37,280 bases of DNA from Lachnospiraceae bacterium. GTDB lineage: Bacteria > Bacillota > Clostridia > Lachnospirales > Lachnospiraceae. Of the stretch, positions 1 to 6,833 are shown in pieces. Within the stretch, counting starts at the first letter, position 1. Every line of letters starts with the position of its first letter. The notes beneath the pieces are model-generated. The model did no database searches, was not told where the DNA came from, and worked only from the letters and a program-made list of their open reading frames with translations. The stretch covers positions 1 through 37,280 of the forward strand of contig JAFRSH010000019.1 in assembly GCA_017427685.1 (NCBI GenBank). The letters are read 5' to 3'. Both the position numbers and the translations under genes were made by a program.

Positions 1-89
1 AATAGACTGTATAAAATACTTAAAGACCATGTAAATTTCTAACGATATAAATTTCACTTTCATAATGAGTCCTTTTGCATATGTATATA

Positions 90-234
90 GGCTCGTATGC
101 GCCGTATAATACTTCCGGGCAGATCCGCAACGCCGGTACTTAGCGACCGTATTATGGTCGCTTATGTACCGCTGCGCGAGGACCTAGCGAGAGCGTGCAC
201 GGAAGTGTTATACGTGGCAATACGAGCCTTTTTA
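90..234 (+). ncRNA. Rod-like structured RNA candidate, unassigned class
   Basis: The stretch folds into one long hairpin. Positions 90-98 (GGCTCGTAT) pair perfectly with 220-228. After a small internal loop, 104-116 pair with 201-213 (13 bp, one G-U). After a large asymmetric bubble (117-134 against 171-200), 135-139 pair with 166-170 and 143-148 (GCGACC) pair with 156-161 around a 7-nt loop. The closing stem runs straight into a T-tract (229-233), so it would also serve as an intrinsic terminator on the plus strand. A rod with a central bubble is the general shape of 6S RNA, but at about 140 nt it is shorter than usual and I do not recognise conserved 6S sequence. No good open reading frame fits. 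The promoter is not clear; CATAAT at 61-66 is a possible -10. Sure of the fold, unsure of the class. Confidence 0.55.
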
Positions 235-250
235 TGCACGAAATTAGTAC

Positions 251-279
251 TTGCCTATTCACGTCTATTTCATTATAAT
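251..279 (+). promoter_or_regulatory. Sigma-A-type promoter for the membrane protein gene at 337
   Basis: TTGCCT at 251-256, a 17-nt spacer, and a perfect TATAAT at 274-279. The predicted start is near 286, giving a leader of about 50 nt that ends in a strong ribosome binding site (TTGGAGG) before the ATG at 337. It lies just downstream of the terminator of the RNA candidate at 90-234, so the two are probably separate transcripts. Confidence 0.7.
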
Positions 280-336
280 TCAACACAGTGAGTCACCAAG
301 ACTTAATCGCACTACAATAGAGTTGGAGGTTTTATT

Positions 337-1059
337 ATGTCAGATGAGATTAACGCAACAAAAGACGTTGCAGCAGAGAACAATAAGAAAGAAGGCTTCT
401 TCTCGGAGAAGAAGATCGAGATTCTCGTTGCCGTATTCCTTGGTATCACCGCAATCCTTACAGCATGGGCTTCATGGATCGGATCGCTCCACGGCGGCAA
501 CCAGGCTACAAACTACACCAAGAGTAACAACGTTTCCGCAGAAGGCAACTCGGAGTACAACTCAGCATACCAGCAGTACCTTTCCGATCAGCTTGCATGG
601 AACACAATGTCCGAATACTCCTTCGATCTTGAGATCGCACAGGCAAAGGGAGACGACATCTCCGCACAGCTCATCGAAGAAAAGATCGATTCCTACATTC
701 AGGAAAACGGCAGTGACATCCTTTTCGATGCTTGGGAAAAGATGACAGACGACATGAATTCTCCCTTCGAGGTTGAGGGCATGGTCGACAAGTACTTCGA
801 AACAGCTAACGAGCTTCTCGCTGAGTCACAGGCACTCCTTGAGGAAGGCCAGAAGGACAACGCCAACGGCGATGCTTACAACCTTGTAAACGTTATCTAC
901 TCACTCGTTCTGTTCATGCTCGGTATCATCGGCGTGTTCAAGAAGATCCCGAACCGTACTGCAGTCCTCATCATCGCAGTGGTTTGCCTCATTCTTGCAA
1001 CGATTTATATGTGCACGATCCCGATGCCTACAGGCTTCAGCATCGCAAACTTCTTCTAA
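337..1059 (+). CDS. DUF4337-like membrane protein, function unknown
   Basis: A 240-residue protein with one hydrophobic segment near the N terminus (about residues 28-50) and two close together near the C terminus (about 180-198 and 206-228). A mostly hydrophilic, acidic, Glu/Gln-rich stretch of about 130 residues lies between them. This layout (one helix, long soluble loop, two helices) resembles the DUF4337 family, which has no known biochemical role. The start is set by TTGGAGG eight bases upstream. It has its own promoter at 251-279 and a terminator right after it, so it is monocistronic. It is the only convincing plus-strand gene here and is convergent with the NUDIX gene. The family call is from memory of the layout, not a search. 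Confidence 0.7.
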   Translation: MSDEINATKDVAAENNKKEGFFSEKKIEILVAVFLGITAILTAWASWIGSLHGGNQATNYTKSNNVSAEGNSEYNSAYQQYLSDQLAWNTMSEYSFDLEIAQAKGDDISAQLIEEKIDSYIQENGSDILFDAWEKMTDDMNSPFEVEGMVDKYFETANELLAESQALLEEGQKDNANGDAYNLVNVIYSLVLFMLGIIGVFKKIPNRTAVLIIAVVCLILATIYMCTIPMPTGFSIANFF

Positions 1060-1092
1060 ACCGAACAAGAAACATTTAAAAGATTATGAAAT

Positions 1093-1125
1093 AAAAAAGG
1101 CAGTTCTTTACGAGCTGTCTTTTTT
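1093..1125. terminator. Likely bidirectional intrinsic terminator
   Basis: Positions 1093-1106 and 1112-1125 form a 14-bp stem with two G-U pairs around a TTTAC loop. One arm begins with six A and the other ends with six T, so the hairpin carries a U-tract on both strands. It can end the plus-strand gene at 337-1059 and the minus-strand NUDIX gene at 1223-1777. Confidence 0.8.
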
Positions 1126-1222
1126 GTTGTTCAATCTGTTTGATAGAAGTATCGGCTACCATGCCTGATTTGTCCTACAGCATATCTGTATGCCTTGTTC
1201 GGTTCATCCTCACATTACAGGA

Positions 1223-1777
1223 TCATTTTTTCAGTTCTCTCAAATACAGCGCTATCGCTGTCCCTACGAAAGCGTGACAATACTCACTGTTTCCGAACGA
1301 CTTGATGACTTCATCCACCGGGACACGCAGGTAATTCAGGATCTCGTCCTCATCCGGATTGTTCTTCCCAGTATCGGTCAGATCTTCCGCCAGATAAAAG
1401 TAAACCGTGTTGCTGAATATCGCCGGGTTGGGATTCAGTGCGGCGAGAAGTTTCATCCTGCCGGCCCTCAGTCCCGTTTCCTCCTCCAGCTCTCTGGCGG
1501 CCGCAACAGCAGGATTCTCTCCTTCTCCTGCAAGTCCACCCGGGAACTCTGTCGTGATCTTGCCGTAGGCATGCCTGAACTGTCTGACCATACAGAAGCA
1601 TCCGTCAACCACAGCGACGATGCTGACCCAGACCGGCGCGTCTATTGCGATATAATCACCCTCGATCCCGAGCGTAGCATTCTTCTCGCGTTGCTCATTA
1701 ACATTAAAGATCGGAGTGTGGAGCACTTCCCTGCTCCCTGTCTTCTCCCAGATAAGTTCACTATCCTTATAGTTCAT
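1223..1777 (-). CDS. NUDIX hydrolase, ADP-ribose pyrophosphatase type
   Basis: A 184-residue protein with a complete Nudix box at residues 81-103: G, five residues, E, seven residues, then RELEEETGL, exactly the GX5EX7REUXEEXGU pattern. The box holds the catalytic and Mg-binding glutamates, so the enzyme should cleave a nucleoside diphosphate linked to another moiety. Length, and an N-terminal strand region before the box, fit the ADP-ribose/NDP-sugar pyrophosphatase branch (NudF-like). Substrate cannot be read from sequence alone. AAAGGAGAT lies before the ATG. It stands alone, 179 nt beyond the last gene of the ftsY group and convergent with the plus-strand membrane protein gene. I see no clear promoter in that upstream gap. 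Confidence 0.88.
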   Translation of the reverse strand: MNYKDSELIWEKTGSREVLHTPIFNVNEQREKNATLGIEGDYIAIDAPVWVSIVAVVDGCFCMVRQFRHAYGKITTEFPGGLAGEGENPAVAAARELEEETGLRAGRMKLLAALNPNPAIFSNTVYFYLAEDLTDTGKNNPDEDEILNYLRVPVDEVIKSFGNSEYCHAFVGTAIALYLRELKK

Positions 1778-1956
1778 GACATCTCCTTTTCAGCAAACAA
1801 CCGCAGTCGTTCGCTTGTTTTCCCCTAATACACAATTCAGGGTTTCCCTCGAGGATCGTACCCAACAGAGAAACCCGTATTGCACAATTTATTCTTAAAC
1901 AGTCGACGCTTCCCATGGCTAATGCGAGGAGTTATAGTGCATCTTTGAATTAAAAA
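1778..1956. other. Intergenic gap with an inverted repeat
   Basis: The gap between the NUDIX gene and the EAL gene holds GGGTTTC (1840-1846) and GAAACCC (1870-1876) as 7-bp arms around a 23-nt loop. Imperfect further pairing lies outside (GTATT against AATAC on the other strand). No T-tract follows on either strand, so it is not a convincing terminator. No gene is seen. Confidence 0.35.
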
Positions 1957-3867
1957 CTATGACAGCCTGCTCGTGAGGAAGTACACGAACTCGTCCTCGG
2001 GGATAGGCTTCGAGAAGTAGTATCCCTGGTAGAAGCTGAAATCCATGTCGGAGATTACACCGAGCAGATTGTCCGTCTCGATACCGCAGGCAACAGCCTT
2101 AAGGTTCAGGTCTCTGATCATGCGGACCATGTTGCCCGTAACGATCTTACACTTGTCCGAAAGAAGTGAATTCCAGATTACCGACCTGTCGAACTTCACG
2201 TATCTGACGGGGAATCTGACGATCTTCTCGGCATTGGCGGCAGCCGTACCGAAATTATCGATGGTGAAGGTCATCCCGTAGTCCATAAGCTTCTTGATGT
2301 TGGTCATCATCGTGCTGTTCTCGTCAACCTGGAACGCCTTGTCCGTGATCTCGAGGTTGATGAAGCCGGGCGAAAGGTGGTACTTCTTGGTTATCTCGAT
2401 CAGCTTGTCCGCCATATCAGACCTGATGCACTGCATGTACGAAATATTTATATCAATGAAGTCCATCCCCAGCGAATGGAGATTATACTTCGACGCGATA
2501 CTGCAGACGCGGTTGAACACCATCTCTCCGAGCTTGCCCATAAGCCCGTTCTTCTCGGCAACGGGGATAAACTCGGAAGGATAGATAAGTCCGAGCTCCT
2601 TGTCCTCGATCCTCAGCAGAGCCTCTGCCGAAACGAAGTCCGAATTGTCCGAATTGAAGATCGGCTGGAAATAAACCGAGAAGGACTCGTTCTTGATGGC
2701 TCTCGTGATCGCCGAGTAAACCTTGAGCTCTCTGTCGTAGTAGTCAAAGCGCGATGTGTTGAGGAAGACGATCGAATCGCTCTCGGTCTCCCTGTCCTTC
2801 TTGTCCTTGACATACGAAAGAGCCTTGTAGATATGGTCAAACGAGTAAAATGCGTCATAGCGGAACGCATATATGATAGGCGATAACGACTTCTTCATGT
2901 CGAGGTCGAAGCAGATCTTATCAACCTGATTCGAAACACGGACAACCACTTCTCTCACGTCCTGCGTCGTGATGATCGCAAATGAGAGCTCGTCGATGAT
3001 GAACACGTTTTTCTTCTTGCAGACCTCGTGGAGCATGGTTATGATCCTGTTCTCGAGCTCGGCGCGCTTGGTCTCGGGGAGTGCCTCAACCACAAGACCC
3101 ATGTTGTCGATACCGAGGAAGAAAACAGAGAACTTTTTGCCCTCTCTGAGCTTGTTGTCTACACTGTCAAGGAAGCATCGCTCGTTGAAACAGAGGTTGT
3201 ACTTGTAATAGTAAAGGTACGGATCCTGAAGTGTCGTGTAAAGGAGCATGCCCACGATCATGTAGCAGTAAGCAAAGATCTTGATATTCAGAGCCTCTGT
3301 ATAGAATACCTGCCATACTCCCGCGAACACGAGAATGAGCACACTGACAATGACCACTATCATTCCGGATTTCGAAAGCTTCTCCCTGAAGAGGAAAGCC
3401 GCTATCAGAATGATCGCAAAGGAAAAGAGTGCCACATAATACGGAAGAAGGTAGAGCGGACCTCTGATCACCTGTCCTTCGTTAAACTCAAGCAGGAATC
3501 CCGTAAAAGGAGTCGTTATTATGATCGCCGTCATGATCACAACGTAGGTCACAACGACAGCTCCGAGAGCCTTGCCGAGACGTCGCAACGACATTACGGC
3601 CAGGAAGTATCTGAGTATGATATAAGTCAGGAAGTACGCCAGGAAGATTCCGAGGATCCTGATTATGTACCACAGACGAATGTTAAGTTCAAGGATCGCC
3701 TCCGTATGAAGATCGAGGAAGATATCGGTCAACGAGAAAAGGATGAGGAGTCCGAGGTAAAGGCTATAGTAATAGCCACTCTTCATGAATATATTACGTC
3801 TGATGTAATACATGAAAAGCATGATGGCAGACACGCACAGTGCTGTCATATCAAAACATAAAGACAT
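1957..3867 (-). CDS. Membrane protein with degenerate GGDEF and EAL domains (paralogue 1)
   Basis: A 636-residue protein. About six or seven membrane helices fill residues 5-212. A GGDEF-like domain follows (about 225-365) in which the signature loop is lost (IDELSFAI near 291-298 stands where GGDEF should be). An EAL domain covers about 385-636. The EAL domain keeps EALLR (415-419), N474, E506, K558, D560, E597 and Q614. The usual DDFG pair reads D537-N538 (IDNFG), and VAEGVE reads VACGIE. The second aspartate normally binds metal, so c-di-GMP hydrolysis may be weak or absent and the protein may act as a c-di-GMP or ligand sensor. AAGGAGGAG precedes the ATG. It follows its paralogue by 28 nt and ends the ftsY operon. 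Confidence 0.85.
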   Translation of the reverse strand: MSLCFDMTALCVSAIMLFMYYIRRNIFMKSGYYYSLYLGLLILFSLTDIFLDLHTEAILELNIRLWYIIRILGIFLAYFLTYIILRYFLAVMSLRRLGKALGAVVVTYVVIMTAIIITTPFTGFLLEFNEGQVIRGPLYLLPYYVALFSFAIILIAAFLFREKLSKSGMIVVIVSVLILVFAGVWQVFYTEALNIKIFAYCYMIVGMLLYTTLQDPYLYYYKYNLCFNERCFLDSVDNKLREGKKFSVFFLGIDNMGLVVEALPETKRAELENRIITMLHEVCKKKNVFIIDELSFAIITTQDVREVVVRVSNQVDKICFDLDMKKSLSPIIYAFRYDAFYSFDHIYKALSYVKDKKDRETESDSIVFLNTSRFDYYDRELKVYSAITRAIKNESFSVYFQPIFNSDNSDFVSAEALLRIEDKELGLIYPSEFIPVAEKNGLMGKLGEMVFNRVCSIASKYNLHSLGMDFIDINISYMQCIRSDMADKLIEITKKYHLSPGFINLEITDKAFQVDENSTMMTNIKKLMDYGMTFTIDNFGTAAANAEKIVRFPVRYVKFDRSVIWNSLLSDKCKIVTGNMVRMIRDLNLKAVACGIETDNLLGVISDMDFSFYQGYYFSKPIPEDEFVYFLTSRLS

Positions 3868-3895
3868 GCTGACTCCTCCTTTCTGTCATTGATAG

Positions 3896-5803
3896 TCAAT
3901 GTCTCTGATGAGCATTGAGGAACTCAATATAATCCTCTTCGTAGAGAGGCTTCGAAAAATAATAACCCTGGAAAAGATCGAATCCCATCGAGTAAAGGGA
4001 TCTGTAAAGCTCCTCGGTCTCAACACCGCAGGCAACAGCCTTGTAACCGAGTTCCTTGATCATCTTCACGAGATGCATGAGGATGGCCTTGTTCTCGGGT
4101 CCTACGGTCGAACCGATAATGGTATGTCTGTCAAACTTAATGTACTTAACGGGGAACCCGGTGATCTTGTCCGCACTCGAGAATACGCAACCGAAATTAT
4201 CGATCGCGAAAGACATGCCCTTGCGCTTAAGGCTGAGCACGTTCTCGAGGATCGTTCCCTTGTCCCTGATACATGAGCTCTCGGAGATCTCGATACCGAA
4301 TACTCTGGGATCGATCTCGTACTTACGGCAGATCGCGCCCATGCTGTCGGACAGTCTGTTGCCGATACACTGGGACTGCGAAATGTTGATGTGCATAAAG
4401 ATAGTGCCGAGATCCTTGAGATTGTGTCTCTTAAGAGTCTTGCAGACAAGTTCAAAGATCCTGTCTCCGATCTGTCCGGAAAGTCCGTACTTGTCGGCAA
4501 CAGGGATGAACTCGTCGGGGAACAGAACCCCGAGCTTGGGATCGCTCAGACGCATCAGAACCTCACACGATGAGTAGGTGTCTATCGATACGTCGTAAAT
4601 AGGCTGATAACAAACGGTGAAATGATTGTCCGCAAGTCCGTCGGTAATGGCCGTGAGAACCGCTCTCTCTCTGCGATGGAGTCTGAAGTCCTCTTTCTTG
4701 AGTTCGAAGATACGCTTGCCGTTATCGGTACCGGGATTGTGAGCCCTGAAGAGCTCGGCCGCGGTGATGCAGTCCTCTCCCGTCTCGATGTCTTCCTTAC
4801 GGAGCATGGAAACATAAGGCTCGAGCGGCAGCATGGAGCCTACACCTGCGCAGATAACGCAGATCTTCTCATATATGCTTTCAACCGAATCATCCCTGAT
4901 CTTGGAGAATGCTATGGCGAAGATTCCGTTGTCGAGGTAGAACACGTACTTCTTGCCGAATCCCTTAACAAGACCCTCGACAAGTCTGTTCTCGATCCTT
5001 TCGATCATGTCTCTCTGCAGGTACAGGCTCATCATGGTGAAGTCCACGATACCCGCAAAGCAGATACCTTCAAGGTTGTAATGCCTGAAGTTGCGCTCGG
5101 CGATCTGTCTGAAGGCGTGCTCATTGAAGCACATATTGTACTGATAATAAAACTCGGAAGGATCCTCTATCGAAGAGAACAGGAAGATAAGAGCAAGTGC
5201 GCTTATCATACAGCCCGGCTGATACCTGGTAAACACGGACTGTCCGATATATGCGAAAACAAGAGCCACGCAGGCCGCAAGGAGCGAGTAACGCTGATAT
5301 CTCCTGATGTTCTGTCCGTATCTGAAGATCGAGTAGAATACAGTCGCATTGAAGCAGAACATAACGACTGAGAAATAAACAAGGAAGAAAGGAGTAAGGA
5401 CTACTATCTCGCCTTCAAGTACAAAGAAGAATCCCGTGCTCGGGGTGATGGCGAGTCCGATGACTTCGATCGCGGCAAAGCTTGCAAGCACGATCTTTAA
5501 CGCTATCGGCAATTTACGTACACCCAGTATCTCGAAGAAATAGAAAACGATCCCGAAGTAGAACGCACAGAAGAACAGCATCGAAAGACAAACACTTGTC
5601 ATGAGTGCTCCGCTGTTAACGTTACCGGAATCGGCCGTCAGTATTACGATAACTTCGTTGAGGATATTGACCACCGAAAGGGCTATAAGACAGAATATGA
5701 AATAGAAGCCGGAACGCTGGCGCGTGTTCCGTCTGGCAAAATAAGCGATAAGAAGCAAGGCTATAATGCCCGCTGTAGCGTATGTGAAATCGCCTAATAC
5801 CAT
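3896..5803 (-). CDS. Membrane protein with degenerate GGDEF and EAL domains (paralogue 2)
   Basis: A 635-residue protein with the same layout as its downstream neighbour: about seven membrane helices in residues 5-212, a GGDEF-like domain at about 225-370 whose signature reads LDNGIFAI (290-297), and an EAL domain at about 380-635. The EAL signature is EVLMR (414-418) instead of EALLR. N473, E505, E508, K556, D558, E595 and Q612 are kept. The DDFG pair is again D535-N536. Both paralogues carry the same Asp-to-Asn change, which points to shared non-canonical function rather than random decay. GAGGAG lies upstream of the ATG. It begins only 23 nt after ftsY, so the two should be co-transcribed. 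It might be a receptor; a weak phosphodiesterase cannot be excluded. Confidence 0.85.
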   Translation of the reverse strand: MVLGDFTYATAGIIALLLIAYFARRNTRQRSGFYFIFCLIALSVVNILNEVIVILTADSGNVNSGALMTSVCLSMLFFCAFYFGIVFYFFEILGVRKLPIALKIVLASFAAIEVIGLAITPSTGFFFVLEGEIVVLTPFFLVYFSVVMFCFNATVFYSIFRYGQNIRRYQRYSLLAACVALVFAYIGQSVFTRYQPGCMISALALIFLFSSIEDPSEFYYQYNMCFNEHAFRQIAERNFRHYNLEGICFAGIVDFTMMSLYLQRDMIERIENRLVEGLVKGFGKKYVFYLDNGIFAIAFSKIRDDSVESIYEKICVICAGVGSMLPLEPYVSMLRKEDIETGEDCITAAELFRAHNPGTDNGKRIFELKKEDFRLHRRERAVLTAITDGLADNHFTVCYQPIYDVSIDTYSSCEVLMRLSDPKLGVLFPDEFIPVADKYGLSGQIGDRIFELVCKTLKRHNLKDLGTIFMHINISQSQCIGNRLSDSMGAICRKYEIDPRVFGIEISESSCIRDKGTILENVLSLKRKGMSFAIDNFGCVFSSADKITGFPVKYIKFDRHTIIGSTVGPENKAILMHLVKMIKELGYKAVACGVETEELYRSLYSMGFDLFQGYYFSKPLYEEDYIEFLNAHQRH

Positions 5804-5826
5804 GTTGTGCTCCTCTAAACTCTAAC

Positions 5827-6771
5827 TCAGTCCTCTTCTGCCGGTTCGCTGTCGTCAAATAGCGCTTCGGCAAATTCCTTCGGGTTGAACCTCTGAAGAT
5901 CTCCGAGCTTCTCACCCACACCGATATACTTTACAGGGATCGAAAGCTCCTTGGCGATCGCGATCGCGATACCGCCCTTTGCTGTTCCGTCAAGCTTGGT
6001 GAGGATGATGCCCGTAACGGGTGCCACTTCACTGAACTGCTTGGCCTGTACAAGTGCATTCTGGCCTGTCGTTGCATCGAGTACTATAAAGGTCTCTCTG
6101 CGGACTCCCGCCATTTCTCTGTCGGTAACTCTGTTTATCTTGGCGAGCTCATCCATAAGGTTCTTCTTGTTATGGAGACGACCCGCTGTATCGATCATAA
6201 GGATATCGGCCTTTCTGGCCTTGGCTGCTCCGAGTGCATCAAAAACGACCGCCGCGGGATCACTGCCCTCACTCTGTGAGATGAGTACCGCACCCGCTCT
6301 GTCCGACCACTCCGCAAGCTGATCGATCGCGCCTGCTCTGAAGGTGTCCGCCGCAGCAAGGATGACCTTTCTGCCCTTGTCCCTCAGAAGTGCGGCAAGC
6401 TTGCCGATTGAGGTGGTCTTGCCGACGCCGTTGACACCGATCACCATAACTACTCCGCCGTTCTCCTCGTAGTCGTAGGCATGCTCGTCAACCGTCATCT
6501 GACCTGCGATTATATCGATAAGGAGCTGTCTGACCTCGGCAGGCTCCTTTAATCCCTGCTCCTTGACCTTGGTACGAAGCTCGGCGACAATGTCCTCCGA
6601 AGCCTGCATACCGACATCGGCCATAACAAGGATCTCTTCAAGCTCTTCGTAAAAATCATCGTCGAGCTTTGATGAAAACAGTCCCGAAAGACCGCTCGCT
6701 ATATTCTTACGGGTCTTGGAAAGGCCTGAGAGCAGCCTGCCGAAGAACCCGCTTTTCTTCTCTTCACTCAT
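5827..6771 (-). CDS. ftsY: Signal recognition particle receptor FtsY
   Basis: A 314-residue SRP-GTPase that docks the SRP-ribosome complex at the membrane for co-translational insertion. The N domain covers about residues 1-95 and begins with a basic amphipathic stretch (KSGFFGRLLSGLSKTRKN) suited to membrane binding. There is no long acidic A domain, which is usual in Firmicutes. The G domain shows GVNGVGKTT (112-120), DTAGR (194-198), TKLDGTAKGG (258-267) and GVGEKLGDL (284-292), all diagnostic of FtsY/Ffh. TAGGAG lies before the ATG. It has its own promoter at 6793-6821 and sits just downstream of smc, a common neighbour in Firmicutes. The ffh gene that often follows is absent here; two EAL-type membrane proteins take its place. 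Confidence 0.97.
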   Translation of the reverse strand: MSEEKKSGFFGRLLSGLSKTRKNIASGLSGLFSSKLDDDFYEELEEILVMADVGMQASEDIVAELRTKVKEQGLKEPAEVRQLLIDIIAGQMTVDEHAYDYEENGGVVMVIGVNGVGKTTSIGKLAALLRDKGRKVILAAADTFRAGAIDQLAEWSDRAGAVLISQSEGSDPAAVVFDALGAAKARKADILMIDTAGRLHNKKNLMDELAKINRVTDREMAGVRRETFIVLDATTGQNALVQAKQFSEVAPVTGIILTKLDGTAKGGIAIAIAKELSIPVKYIGVGEKLGDLQRFNPKEFAEALFDDSEPAEED

Positions 6772-6792
6772 AATTACTCCTATATAGAATTT

Positions 6793-6821
6793 ATTCTACT
6801 ATAATTGGCTTTTTTGTTCAA
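6793..6821 (-). promoter_or_regulatory. Sigma-A-type promoter for ftsY
   Basis: Read on the minus strand: TTGAAC (6816-6821), a 17-nt spacer, TAGAAT (6793-6798). It fills the 62-nt gap between smc and ftsY. The start would be near 6786, leaving a leader of about 15 nt that just holds the TAGGAG ribosome site. It would let ftsY and the two EAL genes be expressed independently of the smc operon. Confidence 0.65.
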
Positions 6822-6833
6822 CACTTAGAAAAT

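Noticed and set aside
90..234. Calling the left-end RNA a definite 6S RNA
   Set aside because: The shape fits loosely, but length and sequence do not let me confirm it without a covariance search.
251..745. Alternative plus-strand frame overlapping the DUF4337-like gene
   Set aside because: The frame starting at 337 has the strong ribosome site and membrane helices. The alternative is Ser/Thr/Arg-rich and starts within the promoter.
1840..1876. Inverted repeat read as a terminator for the EAL operon
   Set aside because: The 23-nt loop and lack of a T-tract make it a poor terminator.
3028..3861. Plus-strand open frame of 277 residues opposite the first EAL gene
   Set aside because: It lies wholly antisense to a gene with clear domains and a ribosome site. 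Its sequence is charged, without domain marks or a ribosome site.
4622..5371. Plus-strand open frame of 249 residues opposite the second EAL gene
   Set aside because: Antisense shadow of a well-supported gene, with no start signal or recognisable motif.
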